Below, piece by piece: positions 22,979 to 34,059 of a stretch of 64,000 nucleotides of DNA. The stretch's first letter is position 1. Every line of letters starts with the position of its first letter. Location of the stretch: positions 2,217,501 to 2,281,500 of the forward strand of contig JABAKD010000019.1 of assembly GCA_012845835.1 (NCBI GenBank), written 5' to 3'. The notes beneath the pieces are model-generated. The model was not told where the DNA came from. It did no database searches and was given only the letters and a program-made list of their open reading frames with translations. A program made the position numbers and the translations under genes. The DNA is from Undaria pinnatifida (Eukaryota > Sar > Phaeophyceae > Laminariales > Alariaceae).

Positions 22979-23733
22979 TAGACGTATTTAAGCCTGACGA
23001 TATGCCTATATTTTAGGCTCTAAACCAAATTAAGCCCTATCGTGTTTTAAATGTCTACAAAATAGGTCTATTTTATCGACCTAACGACCACGGCAGACCA
23101 CGGTGAGATGTGGATATTCCCAAAATATGCACTTGGGCACATTTTGGCCCAAGTGCATATTTGAAGCAATTTTCCGAGTATTTTCCAGCAAACAACAGCA
23201 TTTCAGACGACAAAAGCTCGAGGAAACATCAGACGGATGCCTACATTTCGAGGGTGGAAATTGAACCGGGTTGAGGGCCAGTCCTGCTGTGCTGCTGTAC
23301 CGACTGCCACACTGAGGCACACCGAAGGCGGCAGACGCCTGCGAGGTATCCTACATATGAAGCGAGTATGGAGTACGAAGCACTCAATGTTTTTGCCAGG
23401 CACCAGTTATTTGTTTTGGCCGTTTGTTCAAGCTCGCACAGCATGGGCAGGGGAGGGTCTTTCTCGAAGTTTCCACCCACTCATGTGCTGACTCACGACA
23501 TAAATCCTCGTCTTGCCATCTGCGTCTGGAGTAGTGCAGAAATATCATATTCTATTTTCAAGTAGTTTGATCTTTCCTCGGCTTTTCTTTTTATGCGTAC
23601 TGAAAGAGACCACTATTTCGAGTTTTAGACATATGGTGTTTTTTTTTTATGCGTTTAAGGTCGAAATATCGAATGGCCTAGCTCTTCCAGTTGGAAGTAC
23701 TTAAGACCTAACCTCGAGGCTTAAATACGTCTA
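22979..23733. mobile_element. Non-autonomous TIR element, 755 bp, with 8-bp target duplication
   Basis: The left end TAGACGTATTTAAGCCT is the reverse complement of the right end AGGCTTAAATACGTCTA (17 bp, perfect). The flanks are GTGTGTAG (22971-22978) and GTGTGTGG (23734-23741), an 8-bp duplication with one mismatch. TIRs plus an 8-bp duplication fit the hAT superfamily, though the terminal bases alone do not prove it. Short frames inside show no transposase motif. A strong hairpin lies at 23123-23162. Confidence 0.65.
23123..23162. repeat. Perfect 16-bp inverted repeat with 8-nt loop
   Basis: AAATATGCACTTGGGC, loop ACATTTTG, GCCCAAGTGCATATTT. It lies inside the 755-bp TIR element, about 145 bp from its left end. 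Confidence 0.95.
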
Positions 23734-24109
23734 GTGTGTGGTTGCCCGGGGACAGAAGTGTCTCATACCCCGCAAAATAGAGCCAGTCTCGGCGGCTTTC
23801 CGCGGCCATAGCTCGCGCCACGGACGTCCCATGAGCCCGGCACACGGCTGATAATATACCGACGGGTAGTCTGATCGCATTGCAGAAGAAAGCACACCAA
23901 AAAACTCTGCGCCGGCGGAGAAAAAGGGACGGACTAGGCAAAAAAATCAAAATGGTACATATGCATATGTACGTTGAAACTCGAGGTTGTTTGTTGCCAC
24001 AGGACGTCCTACAAACGCCAATGCGCCAACGGCTCAGCAACAACAGCGGAGGGCGCAAAAATCACTCCGTCAGCTGACACGATGATCATGATAACACATG
24101 ATAACAGTA

Positions 24110-24261
24110 GGAAGCAGAGGTCCCTCTATAATTCCGACTGAATAGTACCGGTTGCCCGCTAGGGTGTCTGTAAACTCGCTTGGCACAGATGTATACAACC
24201 AGTAGTGGGAGTATCTGCAGGAGTAGTGCCGGTTGCCGCTATATTGCTGATACTTCCGGCT
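24110..24261 (+). repeat. Family K dispersed repeat, copy 1
   Basis: Order: GGTCCCTCTATAATTCC, ACCGGTTGCCCGCTAGGGTG, TGTAAACTCGCTTGGCAC, AGTAGTGCCGGTTGCCGCTA. It matches 47725-47905 (+) and the reverse of 52430-52595. Confidence 0.7.
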
Positions 24262-24665
24262 GACACTTACCGGCACTATAAAGGAACAACTACACACTAT
24301 AGCGGCACTATAGAGGAACAACTACTATAGCGGCACCATAGAGGAACAACTACTATAGCGGCAATTCACAGGAACTACTAGTAAAGCGGCACTATAGAGG
24401 AATACCTGCTAAAGCGGCACTACAGAGGAACAACTACTATGGCGGCACTATAGAGAAACAACTACTATAGCGGCCCCATAGAGGAACAGCTACTGTACGG
24501 GCACTACAAAGGAACAACTACTATAATAGGGGCACTATAGAGGAACAAATACTATAGCGGCACCATATAGGAACACCTACTGTACCGGCACTACAAAGGA
24601 ACAACTACTATAGCAAGCGGCACTATAGAGGAACAACTACTACTCTAGCGGCACTTTGGAGGGAC
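24262..24665 (+). repeat. Minisatellite, ~28-bp unit, 14 copies
   Basis: The unit is close to GCGGCACTATAGAGGAACAA followed by CTACTATA, with substitutions and small indels between units. It starts exactly at the end of the family K copy and shares its ACTATAGAGG/CGGCA vocabulary, so the array probably grew from that end. Confidence 0.9.
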
Positions 24666-25029
24666 CTTTGGGGGCAGTGCCTCTTCCATAATCTAGCAAC
24701 ACAATTAGTTGCAGCATACATACATGTAGGTATATACTTGTAGGGGTACTATTAATAGGTAGGCGGGAGGGGGCGGGCGGGTAAAACACAGAATAGTTAC
24801 CACACACACACTCTCCACATATTGTTATACAACTGTATAACAGAGTATTATCAATAATAATACTTCGTAGTCAACTTACTGTACAGAGTATTGACGGTGA
24901 CTATGCCGATACCATATACGATATCGTATACATATCCTAGTTTTTAGCAGTACTTGTTGTACCATACCAGGCACGACGATGTATACTGTACACCCGGCAG
25001 CCTAATACAAACGTGCAAACCAGCCCCAT
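24666..25029. other. AT-rich non-coding sequence
   Basis: Contains TACATACATGTAGGTATATA-type sequence and a G-rich stretch at 24762-24782. No gene. Confidence 0.3.
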
Positions 25030-26260
25030 ACAGACCCGCGCGGTGGGAACAAAAGGGCGGGGAAGGGGGGGGGGGAATGAATCGGCGCTACGGTACATGG
25101 ATGGCTAGAAAGATAATGAGATGATATCAGCTGGTTGGTAGTGTTTACTACTCTCAGGCAGGTTTTGATTTTAGGTGGGGCGTTTGAACAAGAGGGATTG
25201 GAGGGGAAGCGGGGGGAGCGGGCGGGAAACTTCAATATGTGCGCGTAAACTTTTTTTTTTTTTTTCTTTTTTTTAGCACACTTTTACTTTCCAGCTTCTG
25301 GACAAGCCGTGGTCACAGGTGTCATCCCTTCTCCTCCCCGGTTCTTGCCTTCAATTTTTATCGCGCATAGGGTTCAGCAATCCCACTGCTCATCGATTGT
25401 TCATCGAGTGTTGCTAACTCACGCTCTCGCGCTTTCCGCAAGTCAAATCGTCCACAAGAAAAAGTCCCAACAAATTTATACGAGTATGCACTCGGCGGGG
25501 CTCGAACTCACGAAACTGACCTATCTATACCAGGCTCGAGGATAACCTGATACGCCACCGGGGCGACCGGGTACACTATAAATCCTTCAAGGGGACAAAT
25601 CTGACGGTTGTTGTAACAAGAATACATCCCTTTATATCACCTGCCTGGTATTGTTTATGATTCTAGAAGATTTGATGATAGATGGACAGAAAGATAATGA
25701 GGTGATATCAGCTGGCTGGTAGTGTTTACTACTCTCTGGCAGCTTTTCATTTTAGGTGGGGCGATTGAACAAGAGGGATCGGGGGAAAGGGGGGCGCGGG
25801 CGGGACACTTCAATATGTGCGCGGAAACTACAAATCGTTAAAGGGGACAAATCTGACGGTTGTAGCAAGAAGACATCCCTTTATATCACCTGCCTGGTAT
25901 TGTTTATTATTCTAAAATATTTGATGCTAGATGTGGTATGTAATGCAATCTTTAGGTGTGGTAAATAACGCGTTAAAGCTTTATAATTTGTTGTTTTACA
26001 TGGATCGCAAGATAGAATATACAACCATGTAGTTACCATTATTTTCTGCCATCGCTAATTATATGAAAGAGATACAAATATTGCAAATACAACAGGCGAG
26101 GTGATGTGGTCATGCAATGTCACCACCATTGAGCACGAGAGGGAGGAGTGCGCGAATCGTCAATGTTGTGAAAGGGACGCTTGGTGTGTACCCGCGCTCA
26201 ATAATTATTGCGTTACTTCGTTTAGTCATCCTTCGCTTGGCATAGGTTGGGAGGCGATCA
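25030..26260 (+). repeat. Family A dispersed repeat, interrupted by a SINE
   Basis: Begins in the GATGGCTAGAAAGATAATGA module (25100) and continues after the SINE at 25252-25570 with CACTATAAATCCTTCAAGGG. It ends in the tail module shared with 13.25-13.69 kb. Confidence 0.8.
25252..25570 (-). mobile_element. tRNA-derived SINE, copy 2, full length (319 bp)
   Basis: On the minus strand the head reads GGTCGCCCCGGTGGCGTATC AGG (A-box-like TGGCGTATCAGG), then CGTGAGTTCGAGCCCCG (B-box-like). A body and a terminal A-tract follow (the T-run at 25251-25274 on +). Flanks are GTAAACT (25245-25251) and GTACACT (25571-25577), a target duplication with one mismatch. The empty site (GCGGAAACTATAAATCC) is visible in other family A copies. 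Confidence 0.8.
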
Positions 26261-26670
26261 TGCAGACGGTATTGTATGTACGGAATACCCTACGTAATAG
26301 GTTGGTAGTGTGGTCTACCGCAATTTTGACATATCTGCCTGTACTTCCTTTTCACATTATTATCGGCTCAAATGTACGATTTTTACGCCCATGATTTTCA
26401 CCGAGCCGATGTGGGGCTCTGAGATTGCCAATTCTAAGACAGAGGTACATCTTATAATACAACAAGCGAGATAATGCGGGCATGCAATGCCACCACTATT
26501 GAACACGAGGGTGACTTTACTTCGTTAGGCATATGCTACTGCGTTTGGTAGAGGTTGTCAGGCGATCATGCAGACGGCAGGTCAGGCGCGAAATACCCTG
26601 CGTAATAGGTTGGCAGTGTGGTCTACCGCAGTGTTAACATATCTGTCTGTACTTCTTTTTCACATTAATA
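26096..26670. repeat. Diverged tandem duplication, period ~366 bp
   Basis: CATGCAATGTCACCACCATTGAGCACGAG (26110) recurs as CATGCAATGCCACCACTATTGAACACGAG (26476). GGCGATCATGCAGACGG...GTGTGGTCTACCGCA also occurs twice (26248 and 26568). Confidence 0.7.
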
Positions 26671-27119
26671 TATATTAACAGTATCGCCGAGCGACAAGGA
26701 GGAGGGTGGAGCAAAGGCACGACAGCAAGGTGGATTTGTAGGGATACTAAGAAGCCGGAAGCAGGTACTACTACAACAACAGGAGAAATATATTCGATTT
26801 ATATATATTTATATCGGAACGACATCTACGCAATGCTCTGTCGGTGGCAGTAATAATACTAATATGTTTGACACTCGAAACGTTGCGCAGACTCTCTTAC
26901 TCAGCTTCAACGCCGATCGCTCGTAAACATTCCCCCAAAAAAAGGTAGATAGAAGAAAAAAACAAGGGAATACGATATACAAAAGGCCCCAAATTTAGCT
27001 GCTTCAACAACTCAGATCATATTATGTTTGTGCTACTTATACTATATATATGCAGGAGTTCAAGACACTCATCATTCTCCACCGTCGAAGCAGACGATAC
27101 AATATTATTGTAAACATTA
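26671..27119. other. No gene recognised
   Basis: AT-rich with TATATATTTATAT near 26800. Nothing supportable. Confidence 0.3.
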
Positions 27120-27436
27120 CAAGCCAGATGATATAAAGGGATGTCTTAGGTTTGTCCCCTTTGAGAATTTATAGTTTCCGCGCACATATTAAAATGTCAC
27201 GCCCCCCGCCCCCCCCCCCCCCCCCCCCCTCCCCTCCCCCTCCACTGACCTCTTTTTCATAACAAACCCCAACCCTTCCCCCCCCCGCCCCTCCGTCCCC
27301 CGATCCCCCCCCCCCTTCCGCCTAGTCTGTCCAAACGCCCCACTCACAATCAAAATCGGCCTGAGTAATAAACACCTATACGCAGTTGATATCACGTCAT
27401 TATCTTTCTGACCATCCATGACGTAGTTTTCAATTA

Positions 27437-27472
<36 letters not shown>

Positions 27473-28270
27473 AACGCCCCCTCTTTTCCGACCACCTACA
27501 CGATCGCCTAGACCTAGCACCACGCGTATAACAAGCTGCTACATATCTTTGATCTCACAGCCGAAGTGTATTTGAATATTATTTGTGACCTAAACCTCCT
27601 AAAAATCTCCCCCCCCCCCCCCCCCTCTTGCTCTCCCTTACTCAAACGCCCCACCAAATATCAAATCCGCCACATTAACAAACACTTCACGCACAGGATA
27701 TCACCTCATTATCTTTCGAGAGCCATCCATGCCGCTGTGTCCCCCCCCCCCCCCCCCCCCCCCCGCCTCGAACGCCCCCTTCTTCCCCATCACCCGCACC
27801 TTCGCCTAGACCTAGCACCACACGTATAACAAACCCCTCACCTAAAGCCCTTCCCCCCCCCCCCCCCCCCCCCCCCCGCCCCGCCCCCAATAATATACTG
27901 GTGCCAAAACCGTCAGATTTATCCCCTCGAGAGGATTTATAGCTTACATGCACAAATTGCCCCTTTCCCCCCCCCCCTCCGCCCCCCTCCAAACCCGCTC
28001 GCTTTTGATCAAAACCAGGCCCCCCTTTCCCTTCACAGCTGTCAGATTTTGTCCCCCTCAGAAACGGGTTTTGTGGTTTCCGCGCACAGACTGACTAAAA
28101 TCATCCTGTTGACCCTGATAGCTACACTTGTAGTTGTAAGGGGAGTCGCCGACCTATATCCTTAATGAGGACACACAACTCGTAATGCGCGCGATCGGAG
28201 TATCACACACAGCTTGCAAAGATGAGTTTCGACGAAATCTTCGATCTCACAGCTGGAGTGTATTTTAATT
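27120..28270 (-). repeat. Family A dispersed repeat, reverse, with five long C-runs
   Basis: Reverse order of the 2.3- and 12.1-kb copies, with C-runs near 27210, 27437-27468, 27608-27624, 27740-27764 and 27851-27877. It ends in the head TTCGATCTCACAGCTGGAGT. Confidence 0.8.
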
Positions 28271-28984
28271 TTTATAATATTATTATACTGGTTGTAATCT
28301 AGGTTTCCTACGCTCAAGTCTTGAGCGCATAAAAATTGTCGAATTTGTACTTCCCCCTGATTTTTAGGCCAAGTTTCTTGCGGGGCTCTTTCTTAAGGGA
28401 GGGCTGACAGCGTACAATAATACCTGGTATACTGCCGCACAATAACAAGGAGATCATGTATGTGCGTGTGCATATTATTAATATGCCTACATAGTACCTA
28501 CTTGCAGGAGTTCAATACATGCAGGCGGGACTGGGGCGAGCGAGGGGGAGCGGGTGCTTCTTTTTTGGGACATTTGCGGAGGATTGTTGTAGTTGTAGAT
28601 AAATGATACTGCGGAGAATTTTACCTCAGATACATGCATGGGCACTATTCCTGGAACCATTCCTAGGACCGTTCTACTGCCTGTGGATATGTTTGCACAG
28701 GGTCCATGAATACTTCGCGTCCTATACAACAACGCATACATAATATGTTATATTTTTGTTATTCGACAAGAAATGATAAATGTGCGACATGATATCCGAC
28801 ATATCCGACAGTGTGCGCGACATGATCTTCAACGCCAACAACTACAAACAAATAAATGTCGTTGATCTAATCAAGAGGAAAAGTAGAAGAAAACCAAAGG
28901 GGAAATCCGCATGAAAAGGAAAAACCCATCCATGTATGTGCACGAATTCTACCCCCCTTCTGTACCGACCCATGATGCTATTAT
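28271..28984. other. No gene recognised
   Basis: Unique-looking AT-leaning spacer between two oppositely oriented family A copies. Confidence 0.3.
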
Positions 28985-29545
28985 ATTATAAAAAATGAAA
29001 TACACTCCCGCTGTGAGATCGAAGATTTCGTCGAAACTCATCTTTGCAAGCTGTGTGTGATACTCCGATCGCGCGCATTACGAGTTGTGTGTCCTCATTA
29101 AGGATATAGGTCGGCGACTCCCCTTACAACTACAGTGTAGCTATCAGGGTCAACAGGGTGATTTTTGTCAGTCTGTGGGCTGAAACTATAAAACCCGTTT
29201 CTGAGGGGGACAAAATCTGACAGCTGTGGAGGGAAATGTATCCTTTTATCAAGTGAATCTTGTAAGTCGAATAACCGGTGAGGGGGGGGGGCGGAGTTTT
29301 GAAGGACGTGGGGGCCTGGTTTTGATCAAAAGCGAGCGGGTTTGGAGGGGGGGGGGGGGGGGGAGGGGGGGGCAATTTGTGCATGTAAGTTATAATCCTT
29401 TCAAGGGGATAAATCTGACGGTTTTGGCACCAGTTTATTATTGGGGGGGGGGGGGGGTTGGGGCGGGGGTGGGGCGTGTGGGGCACCTCAATATGTGCGT
29501 GGAAACTATACATTATTTTGAGGGGATAAATGTGACGGTTTTGGC
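28985..29545 (+). repeat. Family A dispersed repeat
   Basis: Head, GTCGGCGACTCCCCTT module and two G-runs (29345-29362, 29440-29457). With 27120-28270 it makes a large inverted pair. Confidence 0.8.
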
Positions 29546-30850
29546 TATTGTATATAGTACAATACTACAATACTAATACTACTAAAACTACGGCAAATGT
29601 GCGCCAACCATTGTTGCTTTTTGCCCTACCTACAAGGTTGTTAGAGCTTGAGAAAACAATGGTTGGTAAACCCCACCCACCCACAAAGTTTTTCTTGTTT
29701 TTTTTTCTGTTTTTTTGTTTCAAGATATCCTCCGCGGGGCGGATGGGGAAACAACAAATCTCACCGTGTGCACCACACTTACACTTCCACGCATTATTTC
29801 GTACGCGTCTCGTGTGTCGATTTATACTCAATTTCGCGCATTCGCAATCCAGCTGGTTTCCTGGCGTGTCCTTCGGTTCCCGCGATAGGGATATAACGCG
29901 AGCTGCCCCTACCGGCGGTCCCCGTTACCCCTCCGTCGGCGCAAGCTACTAGCAGCTGGCGTCGTGCACGAATCATGCGCGAGTAGGTCGACCCGGCTTG
30001 ATCCTTGGGGAACAGGTGTGGCGGAGATAGCCATCCGGAAAGTGGGACTTGCGCCAGCTCACTCACTCGCTAACAAAAGCCCCGGCCACACGAGAAAACA
30101 GTCTTCATCACGTCGGACTTGGTCCAGTTACGGTCCACCCTAGTACCAACCGTTCGGGCGTTGGTCCTCGACGCCAAAAAGTGTGTATACCAGGTAGTAC
30201 TTACTACCTGGTAATAGAGTAAGCCGAAACTGCAACCCGATGGCCTAGGCATAAAAGACATCCGTGGAACACTCAAGTATTGCACGATACGAGATTTTGA
30301 TGTCCAGTCCGACGATTTTGAGTTAATTAACCCCCATTTCCAACTTCCAAAAATATATTTATTCTAGTCTAAATCCAAGTGTTTTGTCCCCGTGTCGGGA
30401 GTGCGGTGCTCAAAGGGTTGTCATATATTCAGGAAAGTATTTGCTTGTGGAGAGTCAAAAAGTACCATGTACCTCCATCAGTCGCACACATTAGCCGACA
30501 ATGCCGCATGCTACTATCTAATAATCTAATAGTACGACAGAAGAAGTTGTTGGTACCCTGTTAACCTTTCTGAGGATTTTGTCGCCTAAAGAGCTCTCTC
30601 CACGTCACCGAAAAACTACGTCTTGAGCAAACTGAAAGTGAAAACCGACGAACAAGTCCGTCGCTTAGGTGTACGAAGAGAAAAAACCATCTTGAAGAAA
30701 AATCATCTTTTTTGCGAAAAAAGATTCCGCCGTGTTCCGACGATTTTGAGCTAAAAGAAAACTATTTTACCTACGTACAAAGTGAAAACTCGATATCCTA
30801 GCGCGTGTGTCAGCGGGGGAGAGGGGATGCCATAGATAGCAGATCAACAG
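29546..30850. other. No confident gene; possible degraded coding sequence 29.6-30.3 kb
   Basis: Minus-strand frames at 29794-30066 and 30070-30285 are less repetitive than the surroundings, but show no motif I recognise and no clear splice pattern. The 30300-30850 part contains a CCAAGTGTTTTGTCCCCGTG phrase related to the 14.8- and 46.5-kb units. Confidence 0.25.
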
Positions 30851-31218
30851 CACCCACTGAGGGTGGCCACTTAACGCCTTCGCTCTTTTTGGCGACAAAG
30901 TTACTTGAATTTAGTATAGGGAGGGATTGTAGGCCTCTAAAGACCAAGGTTATGGTAGGGGGGGGGCACTGAGGGTAGCCACTTAACGCCTTCACTACTG
31001 GAAACCCTTTTTGGCGACAGAGTTACTTGAAGTTAGTATAGGGACGGATTTTAGCCTCTCAACACCAAGGCTATAGTAGGGGGGGGGGCGCTGAGGGTGG
31101 CCACTTGACGCCTTCACTACTGGAAACCCTTTTTGGAGACAAAGTTACTTGAAAATCGTATAGGGAGGGATCTTGGGTCTCGAAAGACCAAGCAGGGCTA
31201 TGGTAGGGAGGGGGGGCG
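30851..31218 (+). repeat. Tandem repeat, ~122-bp unit, 3 copies
   Basis: Each unit runs from ACTGAGGGTGGCCACTTAAC through CTTTTTGGCGACAAAGTTAC and GTATAGGGAGGGAT to a closing G-run (30958, 31079, 31207). Confidence 0.9.
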
Positions 31219-31246
31219 GAGGGTGTACTCGGCGATATTCATGCAT

Positions 31247-31518
31247 GGACGCGTGCTACGATAGAGGCGTGCACCACGTTTTTTCTGAGGTTCCTCGGTC
31301 TAGGAGCTTAAGACCTCTTCCAAAAATTGATTTGGGGAAAAATAAAAACCGCTACCGGATGAACAGATTCCATGGGTTAGGTATTCAACGAGAGAATCAT
31401 GCAAAAGAAAATGTACTATTATTTATTTTTTTTCCGACGATTTTGGGTTAAATTAAGGAGCCCCGTCATCCAGAAAAAATTTCAGCCAAAAAAAGGTATA
31501 CCTTAATAGCTCTATCGT
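31247..31518 (+). mobile_element. Family B MITE, copy 5
   Basis: Left TIR GACGCGTGCTACGATAGAGG, full body, right end AGCTCTATCGTAGCACGC. This is one of the best-preserved copies. Confidence 0.8.
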
Positions 31519-31700
31519 AGCACGCTTCGATAGACGTATTAAGGTATCAGCCAAAAAAAGGTATACCTTAATATCTCTATCGAACCGTGCTACGATAGAG
31601 GTAGAGGTATTAAGGTACAGCCAAAAAAAGGTATACCTTAATACCTCTATCGTAGCACGCTTCGATAGAGGTATATAAAAATACCTCCATCGAAGCGTGC
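31519..31700. repeat. Nested palindromes made of family B ends
   Basis: TACCTTAATA..CTCTATCG and CGATAGAGGTATTAAGGTA occur repeatedly in alternating orientation, each pair spaced by CAGCCAAAAAAAGG. At least three TIR-TIR junctions lie within 180 bp. Confidence 0.8.
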
Positions 31701-31975
31701 TACGATAGAGGTATTAAGGAATATCTTTTTTTGTTGGGAGGTTTTCTCAATTTGGGAGCTTGATAGACCTCTCCCGGAAAACTGATTTGGGAAAAAAATA
31801 AAACTGCTATAATACCCGAGATGAAAAATTCCATGACCTAGATACGCAACGAGAATCACGCCAAAAAAAATGGGACAAAATTTCCAATTATTTTGCCCAG
31901 GTTAAGGAGCGCCGTCATTCAGAAAACATTTTCGCTAAAAAAGGGTATGTACCTCTATGGTAGCACGCGTCATTA
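31700..31975 (+). mobile_element. Family B MITE, copy 6
   Basis: Starts in GTGCTACGATAGAGGTATTA and ends CCTCTATGGTAGCACGCGTC. The body matches. Confidence 0.75.
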
Positions 31976-32072
31976 ATAATACTATTAATAGTCGTCAGAC
32001 CCTCCCTCACACGCTCTTTTGGGTGTGCACACCGAGCCGTACACGGTGATCATCGACTGAGCAAAGGCTCTA

Positions 32073-32330
32073 CATGACGCGTGTGCTACACGATAGAGGC
32101 GCGCACCACTTTTTTTCTGAGGTTCCTCCCTGATTTTGAGAAAAAAAAACAAAAACGCTGCCGGGGAAAAAAAGCTCCCATTGATGTCGCCCAGGTATAC
32201 AGCGAGAATCATGCCAAAAACAAATTGCATATTATTTATTTATTTTCCGATGATAGTATTAGTAGGTTAAGGAGCCCCGTCATTCGGAGAACATTTTCGC
32301 CAAAAAAAGGTATACCTCTATTGTAGCACG
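32073..32330 (+). mobile_element. Family B MITE, copy 7
   Basis: Left end GACGCGTGTGCTACACGATAG (2-bp expansions), right end CTCTATTGTAGCACGCGTC. Confidence 0.75.
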
Positions 32331-32384
32331 CGTCTATCACTTCTATCGTAGCAAGTGTCCATGGCCGGCGTAGTCGTACGGCCA

Positions 32385-32560
32385 TGATAGATATTAGACC
32401 CTCGCATCCCTACTGTGCCGGGACGGAGCACGTCGGGCTTTCACCGACCAGGCAGACATTGCCTGCGCCAAGCGCGAAGCGCCGCGAAGTGATCGGCGAG
32501 TCGCATGAAGGGTGAACTGCATCCTACACCAAGGACCCCGTTTGTGAGTCGGACTTGCAC
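32385..32560 (-). repeat. Family I fragment
   Basis: Reverse of the family I core: ACCCTCGCATCCCTACTGTG, GGGACGGAGCACGTCGG, CCAAGCGCGAAGCGCC, AAGGGTGAACTGCATCC. Confidence 0.75.
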
Positions 32561-33159
32561 GTATAGATGGCACAGAGCGTCAATTAGCTAGAGTATTTCC
32601 CGAGGGGTATGATATAATCGACAATCTGTATGCCCGGCGTAGGGTGGCTCACGGGGAGATTGCTCTCGGTACCCGGCGAGAGACCATCAGGCGGAGGAGA
32701 AGACAAGAAGATAGAATATATATATATTAAAGTACCGGAGTCCCGGAGGCCACTCTGAACATACACACCAGAAGATAACACAATAGTAGACTGAGCAACA
32801 ACAGTAGCACCAGTACACTGCGCCAAAGGAGGCTCAACTCGAACATATCGAAGATTGGGACCGCCAATCATATCAATAGTTCTACTCTACCATCTCCGTA
32901 GATTCTATGCAGTCATACACATCATACATCAGACTTGCGCACAGGCATAAACCAACACATAAACCAACATGACAGAGGGGGGTTAACTTACTTTTGGGAC
33001 CTTTCTTATGCAGTGGAAGGCTCGGGGTCCTTTTCCTGCGAGTGACCTCTCTGTTCCTTCGCGGCCTTTTTTTTTTTCTCAATTTGGCGATATAGACCCG
33101 CAGTGGAATAAATGGACTAAAAATCGACTAATAAAAAAGTATTTCGCCCAGTGAGGCAT
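32561..33159. other. No gene recognised
   Basis: GAGATTGCTCTCGGTACCC (32659) resembles GAGATGGCTCTCGATAACT at 15158, so a low-copy repeat may be present. Otherwise nothing. Confidence 0.3.
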
Positions 33160-33500
33160 GCACCCTAGCCGGTCGTCCCCGTGTCGTACCAGGTTATCCT
33201 CGAGCCTGGTATAGGTCCCAGTTTCGTGAGTTCGAATCCCCCCGAGTGCGTCATGCTCGTATAAATTCGTGGGGACTTTTTCTTGTGCACAGATTTACTT
33301 GGGGAGAAGCGCGAGAGCGTGAGTTAGGAACGATCGATGAAAAATCGACGAGCAGTGGGATTGCTGAACCCTATGCGCGATGAAAAAAGTAGGCAAGAAC
33401 CGGGGGAGAGAAGGGACAACACCTGTAACCACGGCTTGTCCAGAAGCTGGAAAGTAAATGTGTGTGAAATATATATATATATATATATATATTATTTTAC
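33160..33500 (+). mobile_element. tRNA-derived SINE, copy 3
   Basis: GGTTATCCTCGAGCCTGGTA and TCGTGAGTTCGAATCCCCCC form the tRNA-like head. The body matches the 25.25-kb copy. It ends at an (AT)n tract (33470-33493). Confidence 0.75.
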
Positions 33501-34059
33501 ATATGAATAGCCGCTGGTGCGAGCGGTGAAGACCCAGTAGTGAAAAAATAGTCTACCATGCATACTTTGCCTTGGTCAAGGGCTCTGTACCTCGCCGACA
33601 CACTGAATTCGGAAAAAACGGAAGCGCAACCTGATGGACAAGCAAGCCCATGTACATGTTGCATGCAGCCACGGGTAACTCCTTGCAGCTCTCGCTTTAG
33701 TATATCGCTTTAGTATTAATAGGCAGGCCCCCATGGTAATCGCTCACTATATCCTTAGAGTGAGCTCTCTTCAAAGTGTGATTCCTTGTGATTCCTTGTA
33801 TCACGGAAGAGCGCTAAGCGCGCCGCAAATATGTGAAGCAACTGCTTCCATTGTCTCTTTTTTTCCTTTCACGCACACACGCCTTCAAAGGCATTTGAAA
33901 CCTTTTTATCCCGTATCCATACACCAACTCCTGGACTCTAGTGCGCCTTTGCTAGGGTTCCAGGGCAAATGCCGTAACACCATGGCACGAGGGTATATCC
34001 TGACAACATTATAAAGCCCAAAAGTTATACCAACGTTATTGGGCAACCCGAGCCCCGCA
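33501..34059. other. No gene recognised
   Basis: Short frames only. Confidence 0.3.

Noticed and set aside
24262-24665. Regularly spaced repeat resembling a CRISPR array
   Set aside because: Units are contiguous with no unique spacers, in a eukaryotic context without cas genes.
33160-33260. Candidate tRNA gene with CTCGAGCC anticodon-like region
   Set aside because: The sequence is repeated at 25.5 kb with a SINE body attached and T-stem pairing is poor, so it is a SINE head.
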